A stretch of DNA of 64,000 bases, taken from Pyrinomonadaceae bacterium. Its GTDB lineage: Bacteria; Acidobacteriota; Blastocatellia; Pyrinomonadales; Pyrinomonadaceae. The translations under genes and the position numbers were made by a program. How positions within the stretch are numbered: position 1 is the stretch's first letter; every line of letters starts with the position of its first letter. The notes under the pieces are model-generated. The model did no database searches, had not been told where the DNA came from, and was given only the letters and a program-made list of their open reading frames with translations. The stretch spans positions 682,001-746,000 of the forward strand of contig JAHCHG010000001.1 of the NCBI GenBank assembly GCA_026129865.1, written 5' to 3'. Positions 53,956-62,594 of this stretch are shown piece by piece.

Positions 53956-54489
53956 TTTTAAATTTTCACGAATTCTCGTAAACTCTTCCTGAACGTCGGC
54001 AAACTCTTTGTCCACGAGGATCTCGCCGGTGAAAAACTCCAGCTTTGAGATTTCAAAAACCGAAATTTCCGGCACTTTGAAAAGTAACGCCTCCTCGGTA
54101 TTTTCGAATCTGACGTTCAGGATTTTCAGCCCCTGAAGATCGCCCAAGTAAATGTCAAATTCGAATTCTTTGCCGTGGAACTCGTGAAAATACCGGTTTT
54201 TTCTAACCTCTCGACCTTCGAAATCTTTGAACAAACTGTATTCCGCCTCGTTCAAAACCAGCTCGGAAAACTTCCAGATCGACCAATCGTCCGGTTTCGA
54301 CGGAAATCTCTGCTGAAGATGCCGCGACCAGCTCTTTTCTTCAGGCGAACGAATCGAACGCAGCCGCAGACGAGTGTCTTTCAGGTAATTATCAAAAATT
54401 TGTAAATGCGCGCTAGCCGTTGTCAACTGTTCGGGCAAACCCTCGATCAAAAAAGACCGCCTGATTTCGGCTTGATATGTTTTGTCCAT
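53953..54489 (-). CDS. CYTH-domain protein (triphosphate tunnel family)
   Basis: A 178-residue CYTH-like protein. RRSFLIEGLPEQL, IFDNYLKDTRLRLRSI (the basic RLRL strand), WSIWKFSELVL and the acidic EFDIYLGDLQGLKILNVRFEN match the tunnel-fold pattern. The canonical N-terminal ExExK is altered to AEIRR, so the usual triphosphatase or adenylate cyclase chemistry may be weakened. Family members hydrolyse tripolyphosphate or thiamine triphosphate or bind nucleotides. Single gene, divergent from the lipoprotein at 54564. Confidence 0.78.
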   Translation of the reverse strand: MDKTYQAEIRRSFLIEGLPEQLTTASAHLQIFDNYLKDTRLRLRSIRSPEEKSWSRHLQQRFPSKPDDWSIWKFSELVLNEAEYSLFKDFEGREVRKNRYFHEFHGKEFEFDIYLGDLQGLKILNVRFENTEEALLFKVPEISVFEISKLEFFTGEILVDKEFADVQEEFTRIRENLK

Positions 54490-54563
54490 TGTTTCGATTT
54501 GATTTATACTTCCCTCTTTCAGAGGTGAAAACTACCCGATATTCTATTATTTTGGAGTAATAA

Positions 54564-55112
54564 ATGCGATTTAACACGATACTAATTTTTGCGATCTTGA
54601 TGACAACCATTTTAGCTTCGGCGTGCGGGACCGAAACGGTAAACGATGCGCCGACAAACGCGACAGCCAATACGAACATGACGCCGGAGAATAAAGATCC
54701 GCTTGCAACAGCGAAAACACCTGAAATTTCTACGACCAACGATGCGCCGACGTTTTCGCCGATCGTCAAAGCCTATTGCGAAGCGATCATAAAGAAAGAT
54801 GATGCGGCGCTGAGAAAACTTCACTCGCGTGAAACGCTGGCGATCTATGAAGCTGATATGAAAAATGATAAGAAAACTTCGCTAGCGGAGTTTTTATCGG
54901 ATCTTGAACCGATCACCGACGCTTCGAAATGCGGCGCGCGGAACGAAAAGATAGAGGGCGACCGGGGTTCGGCGCGAATCAGAAATCAGAATATGCCGAA
55001 CGGTGTCGAGATCGTTTTTGTGAAAGAAAACGGTGAATGGAAGATTACGAACAAAAGCCCCGAATTTGATTCCGTCAAGAAATCGGCTTCAAATTCGAAC
55101 AGCGGTAATTAG
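54564..55112 (+). CDS. Lipoprotein of unknown function with NTF2-like features
   Basis: A 182-residue lipoprotein with lipobox LASAC and a Thr/Asn-rich linker. The mature domain has VKAYCEAIIKKDDAALRKLHSRETLAIYE and ends with a strand pair IVFVKENGEWKITN, giving the same start and finish seen in the lipoprotein at 39680, suggesting an NTF2/DUF4878-like fold. No function is assigned. TTTGGAGTAATAA before the ATG includes GGAG at nine bases. Confidence 0.75.
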   Translation: MRFNTILIFAILMTTILASACGTETVNDAPTNATANTNMTPENKDPLATAKTPEISTTNDAPTFSPIVKAYCEAIIKKDDAALRKLHSRETLAIYEADMKNDKKTSLAEFLSDLEPITDASKCGARNEKIEGDRGSARIRNQNMPNGVEIVFVKENGEWKITNKSPEFDSVKKSASNSNSGN

Positions 55113-55147
55113 TTTAGAAATTATTTGCACTTGTTCTCTCAGAAAAA

Positions 55148-55180
55148 AAGCGCCCGCCGGTTTTATCCTGCGAGCGCTTT
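55148..55180. terminator. Bidirectional terminator
   Basis: AAAGCGC (55148-55154) pairs with GCGCTTT (55174-55180); inner CGC/GCG and GG/CC continue past single mismatches. Long A and T tracts flank it. It separates the convergent lipoprotein and acyl-CoA dehydrogenase genes. Confidence 0.85.
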
Positions 55181-55198
55181 TTTTTGATCAAAATGTAT

Positions 55199-56416
55199 TT
55201 AACCAGCCGCTTCTTTCGTCTTATATGACGGCAGCGAAACTCTCGCCTTCGGTTCCTTCTTGAGCCCGAGCGCCCAATCAGCCTGCATCAGCGTGTGAAT
55301 ATCGCGTGTTCCTTCGTAGATTACGGCTGCCTTGCAGTTCCTTAAATAGCGTTCGACCGGATAATCATTGATATATCCGTTTGCGCCGTGGACTTCGATC
55401 GCCATCGACGCCGCTTTTTCACTCCGAATGGTCGCCTGCCACTTTGCAAGACTTGCGGCTTTTGTCGACGATTCGCCTATGTTCTTGAGCCATCCGGCTT
55501 TGAGCCATAAAAGATGGCACATTTCGTAATCTGCCTGCATGTCGGCGATCTTTTGCTTAACAAGCTGAAATTCTCCGATCTTTTGACCCTGAACTTCTCT
55601 TGTATTCGCATAATCGACCGAAGCATCGCGCGAGGCGCGAATGACGCCCGTTGCGCCCGAAGCAACCGTATATCGACCGTTTTCAAGCGAGAACATCGCT
55701 ATCTTAAATCCTTCACCTTCGTGACCGAGCATATTTTCCTGCGGAACTTTTACGTCCTGCAAAGTGAAATAGCCGGTGTCGCCCGCGCGAATTCCCATCT
55801 TTCCGTGCAGCGTGCCTGAGGAAAATCCTTCCATTCCGCGTTCGACGATAAAACAGCTCATTCCCGAATGGTCGCGGTTTTTGCGCTTTTCTTCGTCGGT
55901 CCAGCAAAAGAAAAGAAAATTATCGGCTGTGTTTCCTAAAGAGATCCACATTTTCTCGCCGTTTAAGATCCAGTGATCGCCGTCGCGTTTTGCAGACGAT
56001 TTCATCCCGATCACATCGCTTCCGGCGTTCGGTTCGGTCAAACCGAAAGTCGCCAATTTTTCGCCTTTCGCCTGCGGAACAAGGTATTTCTGCTTTTGCT
56101 CTTCGGTTCCCCAGGTCAAAAGCGAAAGCGAATTAAGCCCGACATGAACAGACATCGCAACCCGAAGAAAAGTGTCGCAAGCTTCAAGCTCCTCACAAAC
56201 CAGCCCGAGCGAAATATAATCAAACCCCGCTCCGCCGTATTCCTCCGGAATGCAAACCCCCAAAAGCCCGAGCTCGCCCATCTTGGTAAAAATGCTCTTT
56301 TCAAAATGCGATTTCTCGTCCCATTCTTTAATAAACGGCGCAACTTCCCCGTCGCAAAATTCCTTAACCGTTTTCCGAAGCGCAATATGGTCTTCTGTTA
56401 ATTCAAAATTGATCAC
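55199..56416 (-). CDS. Acyl-CoA dehydrogenase
   Basis: A 405-residue flavin-dependent acyl-CoA dehydrogenase. Motifs are CIPEEYGGAGFDY, the FAD loop FGLTEPNAGSD, GEKMWISLGN, ASGATGVIRASRDASV, VHGANGYINDYPVERYLRNCK and the base region VIYEGTRDIHTLMQA with the candidate catalytic glutamate. It introduces the alpha-beta double bond into acyl-CoA; chain specificity is not readable. The start is GTG 56416. It may work with the acyl-CoA ligase at 4.5 kb and a downstream electron-transfer flavoprotein not in view. Its C-terminal tail beyond the domain is short. Confidence 0.92.
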   Translation of the reverse strand: MINFELTEDHIALRKTVKEFCDGEVAPFIKEWDEKSHFEKSIFTKMGELGLLGVCIPEEYGGAGFDYISLGLVCEELEACDTFLRVAMSVHVGLNSLSLLTWGTEEQKQKYLVPQAKGEKLATFGLTEPNAGSDVIGMKSSAKRDGDHWILNGEKMWISLGNTADNFLFFCWTDEEKRKNRDHSGMSCFIVERGMEGFSSGTLHGKMGIRAGDTGYFTLQDVKVPQENMLGHEGEGFKIAMFSLENGRYTVASGATGVIRASRDASVDYANTREVQGQKIGEFQLVKQKIADMQADYEMCHLLWLKAGWLKNIGESSTKAASLAKWQATIRSEKAASMAIEVHGANGYINDYPVERYLRNCKAAVIYEGTRDIHTLMQADWALGLKKEPKARVSLPSYKTKEAAG

Positions 56417-56541
56417 AATATTCGTTTTTCCTTAATTAGAATCTATTTACGGCTATTGTATCACTGCGCTAAAAGCATAAGTCAAACGCGATCGGAGATG
56501 TAATATCGAACGAAAATGACAAATCGGCAGGAATATCAGGG

Positions 56542-57342
56542 TCAGGGTATCTCGATCTCAAGGATCTTCGACGAAAATAGACCATTAAAAAGGCGTTTCG
56601 CAAGAACGCTATTAGAACTTTGAAGCGTTTTATATAAACGCAGCGCCGAATCTCTCCGGTTCAATTTTAAAGAGACAACCGCAAGATTAAAGGCTATATT
56701 TGTGTCATTCGGTACAAGCTGGTGGCAAAGCGAATAGGCATCAAATGAATCAGAAAACTGCTTCAAATAGTAATTTGCGGCGCCCAAATTCGACAATAAA
56801 TAACTAAGTGTTTCGGGATCGATCTCCGGTCGTCCCCTGATCTTTTCTGATAAAAGCGTGCGGGCTTCTTCGAACCTTTTCTGCCGCAAGTAGGTTAATC
56901 CAAGATTATTCACGGCTCCGAGGTGCGCTTCGTCGAGTTCGATTACTCTTTTAAATAACTTTTCGGCATCTTCATAACGCTTTAGATCGAGATAGGCTGT
57001 ACCGAGAAAATAATACCCGCGAACGTATTTTGGATTTATGCAGATCGCGCGTTCGAAAAACATGATAGATTTCTCGATCGAATTGGAACCGGCGACGTAA
57101 ATCGAACCGATATTCGACCATACTACCTCATTTGACGGATCTAACTTGACGCTGTCTTCAAAAGCTTTCAGCGCAAGTGCGGGTTTGTTTTCAATGAAAA
57201 GCTTAATTCCTTCTTGATTGAGCCGGATTGCGCGAGCAGCGTCGACGGAAGAAACAGTTAGATCATCGCGGCAAGATGTTTCCTGGCTGAGTGATGAAGT
57301 TGCGAGTGTGACGATACAGAGAAGCAGAATACTGAGTCTCAT
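56542..57342 (-). CDS. Exported TPR-repeat protein
   Basis: A 266-residue protein with a signal peptide (about 1-19) followed by five or six tetratricopeptide repeats (EGIKLFIENKPALALKAFEDSVKLDP is a clear unit). A protein-protein scaffold in the periplasm is likely. GGAGG lies five bases before ATG 57342, an excellent ribosome-binding site. It diverges from the sigma/kinase pair; that kinase also carries TPR-like repeats, though a link is only suggestive. Confidence 0.85.
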   Translation of the reverse strand: MRLSILLLCIVTLATSSLSQETSCRDDLTVSSVDAARAIRLNQEGIKLFIENKPALALKAFEDSVKLDPSNEVVWSNIGSIYVAGSNSIEKSIMFFERAICINPKYVRGYYFLGTAYLDLKRYEDAEKLFKRVIELDEAHLGAVNNLGLTYLRQKRFEEARTLLSEKIRGRPEIDPETLSYLLSNLGAANYYLKQFSDSFDAYSLCHQLVPNDTNIAFNLAVVSLKLNRRDSALRLYKTLQSSNSVLAKRLFNGLFSSKILEIEIP

Positions 57343-57593
57343 ATTTTCCTCCAAATATGTGATGACGGTTAAAAGTGAGCGGCATTAATTGCCTTTCGAT
57401 ATGGGGATTTACAGAAAAACACGGAACGGGTACTAATCTATGTAAAGCTAGAGATGAAAGAAGGTGAGGATGTGAGGGAACTTAATCCCCTGCCTACTTA
57501 AGCAACGTCTGCGAAAAATTTGTGACAACAAATTTTCGTAAATTGATAGTTTTTTATTTTCACGAAATGGATCAATGGGAAGGTTCCAAATTT

Positions 57594-58178
57594 ATGACAT
57601 CAGAAACATTTGTTGACGACGCTCTTTTTGCAGAAATTTCAAATTTTGAAGATTTGGATGAAATGACGTCTCACGTCTACACGGAACTTAAGAGGATCGC
57701 CCGTCATCACCTTCGTCGCGAACGCCCCGGGCACACCTTGCAGCCAACGGAACTCGTCCATGAAATTTATTTAATTTTGCGCGCGGACGACAAACTCGAA
57801 GTAGACGACCGCCTCCGCTTCCTGGCTCTTTCTTCTGTAGTAATGCGGCGATTTCTAGTAAATTACGCGGTCCACAAGAAGCGAAAAAAACGCTCGGGAG
57901 AATTTCCCGATATCACTTTTGATGAGAACGAGAATTTGACGTTCGTAACTTTCGAACGAAAATCCGTCGATCTTCTAGCTCTCGAATCAGCATTGAATCT
58001 GCTTGCCAAACAGGACGCTCGAAAGGTCCGTATTGTCGAACTCAAATTCTTTGGCGGTCTTACGTTTGCTGAGATCGCTGAACATTTATCTTTGTCTATG
58101 CGGACCGTTCTACGCGATTGGAAACTTGCGAAACTCTGGCTCTACCGTGAGCTAAAGAATAAAAGGAAAGACAAATGA
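57594..58178 (+). CDS. ECF-type RNA polymerase sigma factor (TIGR02999-like)
   Basis: A 194-residue extracytoplasmic-type sigma factor. The region-2 segment includes LKRIARHHLRRERPGHTLQPTELVHEIYL; region 4 is VRIVELKFFGGLTFAEIAEHLSLSMRTVLRDW, with its helix-turn-helix. The subgroup (HTLQPTELVHE) is typical of acidobacterial and planctomycete regulators paired with Ser/Thr kinases. The frame extends upstream to GTG 57522; ATG 57594 is chosen because GGAAGG lies ten bases upstream. It overlaps the kinase ATG (ATGA), so the two are coupled. Confidence 0.87.
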   Translation: MTSETFVDDALFAEISNFEDLDEMTSHVYTELKRIARHHLRRERPGHTLQPTELVHEIYLILRADDKLEVDDRLRFLALSSVVMRRFLVNYAVHKKRKKRSGEFPDITFDENENLTFVTFERKSVDLLALESALNLLAKQDARKVRIVELKFFGGLTFAEIAEHLSLSMRTVLRDWKLAKLWLYRELKNKRKDK

Positions 58179-60655
58179 CAAAGATCTTAGACGAATTTGA
58201 TTGGAACAAGCTCAACCAAGTTTTCGATCAGGTCAGCAATATGACCGAAGAAGAGCGGCGTGCGCTTTTGACCGAACTCCAAATTAAAGATGCGAGCCTG
58301 TTTCACGAACTGGGGGATCTTCTGTCGCTCGAAGAAGACTCGGAAGATTTTCTGGAATCTCCGATAAAGATTGAATTCCCACCTGCCGGGACCCATCATT
58401 TTGTCGGTAAAAAGATCGGACCATATACCATCGTTCGTGAGATCGCGCGCGGCGGGATGGGCATTGCGCTAGAGGCTGTCAGAACCGACGGCGAATTTGA
58501 GCAGCGCGTCGCAATAAAGATCATGGATCGCGGGCTGTTTGCCTTTGACCTCGTTGAGCGGTTTCGCCGCGAGCGTCAGATTCACGCATCGCTCGAGCAT
58601 CCGAACATCGTCACTTTGATGGACGGCGGCGTTACGGAACAAAACCTGCCCTTTTTCATAATGGAGTTTGTCGATGGGAAACGCATCGACGAATACTGCC
58701 GCGTAAATGAACTCGACATTGACGCCCGCTGCAAGCTTTTCCTTCAGATCTGCGACGCCGTCGGGCATGCGCATCGGCGACTTGTCGTTCACCGCGATCT
58801 CAAGCCGTCGAACATTCTGGTTAATCAAGACGGTCAGGTAAAGCTCCTCGATTTCGGAATCGCGAAAATGGTCGAATCCGATGCGGCATTTCAAACGTTA
58901 ACGCGCGGCGCGCCTCTTACACCCGGATATTCCTCGCCGGAACAGATCCGGGGACAACCCATATCTACGCTTAGCGACATTTTTTCGCTCGGCATTGTTT
59001 TTTGCGAAATGATATGTTCGGCAACTACAAATGAGATTTTCGGCGTCGATAAAATGGAGCTTCCCGCAGCTATCTGCAAATCCGAACATATTCCGCCGTC
59101 GCGCCTCGCCGCTAAAGGCTCGCCTTTTTCCCGTTTGTCGCGCCAGAAGAAAAACGATCTGGAAAAAATTATTGCGAAAGCCCTGAGAAAAGAGCCGGAT
59201 CAGCGATATTCTTCGACCGAACTGTTTGCCGACGATATTCGAGCCTTTCTCAACGGTCTCCCTGTCAAGGCGCATCCGCCATCGATCAAATATCGCGCAT
59301 CAAAATTCATTCGGAGAAATTCCTATGCGGCAGCCGGCACGCTGGCGGCTTTGCTTTTGATAGTTTTCGGAGCTTCCGCCGCAGTCTGGCAGTCGCGCAT
59401 TGCTGTTCGGAATCAGAAGCTCGCCGAAGATCGCTTTGAACAGGTACGCAAGGTTGCCAATTCGCTTATCTTTGATTATCACTACGAGATCGCAAAGCTT
59501 GAGGGCTCGACAAAACTTCGCGAAAAGTTAGTTGTCGATGCAGTCAATTATCTCAACGCGATCTCACAGGGAGATTTGTCCGATCCGGCTCTCGTCAAAG
59601 AACTTGCGGTCGCGTACCGAAAGATCGCAGACGTTTACGGCAGCCCGTACAACAGTAATCTCGGAAGATTGGAAGATGCGTTAATAAATCATCAAAAGTC
59701 TGTAGCACTTTTGGAAAAGGCGGCGACCGATTTGCCGTCGGATCTCGATATCAAGGTAGAACTTGTCCAGTCGCTGCAGCAGTTATCGATCGCATTTAGC
59801 CGAAATGAAGACCCTGAAAGCGCCAAATCATGCATCTTCAAAGCAATCCGCATAGCGGAAACTATGCCCGATGTCGAAAGCGTCGCAGGACAAAACAGGC
59901 TGCTTCGAATAAAGCTACACGAAGCCGATACCTCCTGGTCCATTCGTGAGAGGCTGGATAAATACACGAGCAACCTTCCGGCAATCGAAGCTCTCCAGAA
60001 TAAATATCCCAACGATGAAACGCTTATACGGCTAAGACTAATTTATGAAAGCCGGAGCGGGAACGCCGCGAAATGGCTAGGGTTCGATGCCGCCGACGCG
60101 GGCGATCCGGACGCGGCAATGCGATTTTACCAGACTTCACTGGTGCACCATCAAAACAATCTTTCGCAATCGGAGTTGTTCGAGTCATTATTTCCGGATG
60201 ATGCCAGAAATACTGTTGGGAGATTTGTTGCGCATATTAACCTTGCCGATGTTTTCGTTCGATTAAGACGACCGGAGGACGCGAAAACGCACCTCAAAAT
60301 CGCAAAAACAGCCGTGGCAAAAATGCAGGAGGATCCTGACAATAAGGAAGCACGGAAGGACGATCTGGATGTCTTTAACACAGAACAAGATCTGCTGATC
60401 TATCAAGAAGACGTCAAGGCGGCGATAAAACTGTTAGAAAAGTCAATAAGTTTGGCAGACGAGCTTATGAAAGCAGATTCCAAGAACGTTGAAATTTTAA
60501 TGTTTAAAATCCATTTTGTTCAGAAAGCGGTCAAAATAATGAAAAATCAAACCAACCGGGCAGAAGCGGAAAAATATCTCACACTGCAAAGTCGACTTGA
60601 ACAAACTTTACGAACAGATTTTAATTACAAGGGTGAAATGAAGTTCTATTTTTAG
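58175..60655 (+). CDS. Membrane-anchored Ser/Thr protein kinase with TPR-like sensor region
   Basis: An 826-residue kinase. The N-terminus is a short regulatory segment, then a Hanks kinase: REIARGGMGIALEA (glycine loop near 92), VAIKIM lysine, catalytic HRDLKPSN (near 205), DFG (near 225) and TPGYSSPEQIRG activation segment. One transmembrane helix (about 381-405) leads to a TPR-rich C-terminus outside the membrane. It overlaps the sigma gene by four bases, so it probably acts in the same pathway, possibly controlling the sigma factor by phosphorylation. Confidence 0.92.
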   Translation: MTKILDEFDWNKLNQVFDQVSNMTEEERRALLTELQIKDASLFHELGDLLSLEEDSEDFLESPIKIEFPPAGTHHFVGKKIGPYTIVREIARGGMGIALEAVRTDGEFEQRVAIKIMDRGLFAFDLVERFRRERQIHASLEHPNIVTLMDGGVTEQNLPFFIMEFVDGKRIDEYCRVNELDIDARCKLFLQICDAVGHAHRRLVVHRDLKPSNILVNQDGQVKLLDFGIAKMVESDAAFQTLTRGAPLTPGYSSPEQIRGQPISTLSDIFSLGIVFCEMICSATTNEIFGVDKMELPAAICKSEHIPPSRLAAKGSPFSRLSRQKKNDLEKIIAKALRKEPDQRYSSTELFADDIRAFLNGLPVKAHPPSIKYRASKFIRRNSYAAAGTLAALLLIVFGASAAVWQSRIAVRNQKLAEDRFEQVRKVANSLIFDYHYEIAKLEGSTKLREKLVVDAVNYLNAISQGDLSDPALVKELAVAYRKIADVYGSPYNSNLGRLEDALINHQKSVALLEKAATDLPSDLDIKVELVQSLQQLSIAFSRNEDPESAKSCIFKAIRIAETMPDVESVAGQNRLLRIKLHEADTSWSIRERLDKYTSNLPAIEALQNKYPNDETLIRLRLIYESRSGNAAKWLGFDAADAGDPDAAMRFYQTSLVHHQNNLSQSELFESLFPDDARNTVGRFVAHINLADVFVRLRRPEDAKTHLKIAKTAVAKMQEDPDNKEARKDDLDVFNTEQDLLIYQEDVKAAIKLLEKSISLADELMKADSKNVEILMFKIHFVQKAVKIMKNQTNRAEAEKYLTLQSRLEQTLRTDFNYKGEMKFYF

Positions 60656-60691
60656 AGCGACCGAAGCCTAAGTATGATATTCATCGCTTCA

Positions 60692-60757
60692 GCGAAACCG
60701 GTGAAAGACTCTTTGAGGGAGCTAGAAAAAGCTCAGCAAAAAGGAGGGCGGTTTCGC
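60692..60757 (+). promoter_or_regulatory. Structured leader element upstream of moeA
   Basis: Nested helices: GCGAAACCG (60692-60700) with CGGTTTCGC (60749-60757), perfect 9 bp; CTCTTT (60709-60714) with AAGGAG (60741-60746), 6 bp with one G-U; and GAGCT (60719-60723) with AGCTC (60730-60734). There is no T run after it, so it is not a simple terminator. It ends 42 bases before the moeA ATG. It could be a cis-regulatory RNA or an mRNA 3'-end structure for the kinase. Confidence 0.5.
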
Positions 60758-60799
60758 AAATAAGTAATTTTTAAAGTTCCGTTCCGGGGAAACCTTAAA

Positions 60800-61993
60800 A
60801 TGATCCCAATTTCCGACGCGTTAAATTTTCTAGACCGCGAAACGATCGCACTTCCCGCTGATGAGATCAAGCTCGAAGCTTCCGTAGGGCGGATCTTGGC
60901 AGAAAACGTCCGCGCCGATTTGGACCTGCCGCCGTTTGATAGGTCGCAGATGGACGGGTTTGCGGTTCGGGTTGAGGATGTTCGGGATGCCCCGGTTGAC
61001 CTTGAGATAATCGGTGAATCGGTTGCCGGAAAAGGATTTGGCGGCGAGGTAAATTCGGGAGAAGCGGTGCGGATCATGACCGGCGCGCCGGTTCCGAGCG
61101 GGGCAGATTCCGTTCAGATGGTCGAATTGACGGAATCGGACGGCGACAAGGTTACGATCAAAAATGCTGCAAAACCGGAACAAAACATAGTTCCCCGCGC
61201 AGCTGAGGTCAAAGCGGGAACGGTCGTTTTAGAGAAAGGCGAGATCATCACGAAAAATATGATCGCGACGCTTGCGTCTTTCGGTTATTACAAAATCAAT
61301 GTGTCGAAACGACCGTGCGTTAAGATCCTGGCGACGGGCAGCGAGATCGTTGATATTTCGGAGAAACCTGCTGAGGACCAGATAAGGAATTCAAATTCAT
61401 GGATGATTGCGGAATTTGCGAAAAAATATGCGGACGTTGAAATGCTTCCGATCATCCGGGACGATCTTGAGTCGTTGAAATCGGCGATCCGCGAAGCGGC
61501 GAGTTCGTGCGATTGTTTGATCATTTCAGGCGGAGTTTCGGTCGGCGATTACGATTTTACGAAGCCTGCATTGCGCGAACTCGGTGCGGAGATATTTTTC
61601 GAGAAAGTTTCGCTTAAACCTGGAAAGCCGACTGTTTTTGCAAAACTTGGAGAAACATTGATCTTTGGGCTTCCGGGAAATCCTGTTTCGGTTGCTGTGA
61701 CGTTTTATGTTTTTGCCCGAACGGCACTTTTAAGGATGCAAGGTGCGAAATTTCCGGAATTAAACCGTGGTTTTGCCAAACTATTGCACCCGATTAAATC
61801 GACTAAGGGGCGGGACGCTCTGCTGCCGGCGTCGTTTTCGACCGACAGCGCCGGTCATTTAACCATCGAAACGCTGCGCTTTTCGGGTTCGTCAAATTTC
61901 ATCACCTTCGCACGGGCGGAAGGATTGGTCTTTGTTCCCGCCGGCGTCGATTTAAACGCGGGCGAAGTTGCAGAAATTTACTTTTTCGATTAA
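60800..61993 (+). CDS. moeA: Molybdopterin molybdenumtransferase MoeA
   Basis: A 397-residue MoeA. Landmarks are PPFDRSQMDGFAV, MTGAPVPSGADSVQMVE, NIVPRAAEVKAG, ILATGSEIV, IISGGVSVGDYDF, KPGKPTVFA and FGLPGNPVSVAVTF. It inserts molybdate into adenylylated molybdopterin. All motifs and the four-domain length are present. moaC follows 25 bases downstream of the stop, making a moeA-moaC unit. A structured leader and no strong ribosome-binding site precede the ATG. Confidence 0.95.
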   Translation: MIPISDALNFLDRETIALPADEIKLEASVGRILAENVRADLDLPPFDRSQMDGFAVRVEDVRDAPVDLEIIGESVAGKGFGGEVNSGEAVRIMTGAPVPSGADSVQMVELTESDGDKVTIKNAAKPEQNIVPRAAEVKAGTVVLEKGEIITKNMIATLASFGYYKINVSKRPCVKILATGSEIVDISEKPAEDQIRNSNSWMIAEFAKKYADVEMLPIIRDDLESLKSAIREAASSCDCLIISGGVSVGDYDFTKPALRELGAEIFFEKVSLKPGKPTVFAKLGETLIFGLPGNPVSVAVTFYVFARTALLRMQGAKFPELNRGFAKLLHPIKSTKGRDALLPASFSTDSAGHLTIETLRFSGSSNFITFARAEGLVFVPAGVDLNAGEVAEIYFFD

Positions 61994-62018
61994 ACGCAAC
62001 GGATTCAAATTTATAAAG

Positions 62019-62489
62019 ATGAAAAAACTGTCTCATTTCGACGATCAGGGAAAGATCAAAATGGTCGATGTTTCCCGCAAAGAAACTTCGGCGCGTCGCG
62101 CTGTCGCTTCCGGTAAGCTTTTGCTCTCTGCAGAAACGCTTGAAATTCTGAAAGGACAATCTAATCCAAAAGGAGATCCGCTGGAGATCGCAAGGATCGC
62201 GGGAATAATGGGAGCAAAGAAGACATCGGAATTGATCCCGTTGTGTCATCAGATAAATTTGTCCAAGGTTGAAGTAAAAGCCGAAATAAAGGAGTACGGA
62301 ATTTATCTCGAAGCTGAAGCCAAAACTTCGTCTCAGACCGGGGTTGAAATGGAAGCATTGACGGCTGTAAGCGTTGCCGCGTTAACCATTTACGACATGT
62401 GCAAAGCCGTTCAAAAAGATATTGAGATCTCGGAAATCCGTTTGGAATCGAAAACCGGAGGAAAAAGCGATTATTCCGCTAAAAACTAA
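62019..62489 (+). CDS. moaC: Cyclic pyranopterin monophosphate synthase MoaC
   Basis: A 156-residue MoaC. Motifs are LSHFDDQGKIKMVDVSRKE, RRAVASGKL, GIMGAKKTSELIPLCHQINL, GVEMEALTAVSVAALTIYDMCKA and DIEISEIRLESKTGGKS, including catalytic lysine and aspartate residues. It makes cPMP after MoaA; MoaA is not in the window. ATG 62019 is chosen because the family begins with LxHFDxxG; the longer frame overlaps moeA. Confidence 0.95.
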   Translation: MKKLSHFDDQGKIKMVDVSRKETSARRAVASGKLLLSAETLEILKGQSNPKGDPLEIARIAGIMGAKKTSELIPLCHQINLSKVEVKAEIKEYGIYLEAEAKTSSQTGVEMEALTAVSVAALTIYDMCKAVQKDIEISEIRLESKTGGKSDYSAKN

Positions 62490-62594
62490 CGCGTACAACA
62501 GCTGCGAGCCCTTTATCAACTAAAAAATACCAATTGCCCGAACTTTGTTGTAAACTTAAACGTAAAGTTTTCAGGTCTTTTCAGGAGTAAACCG

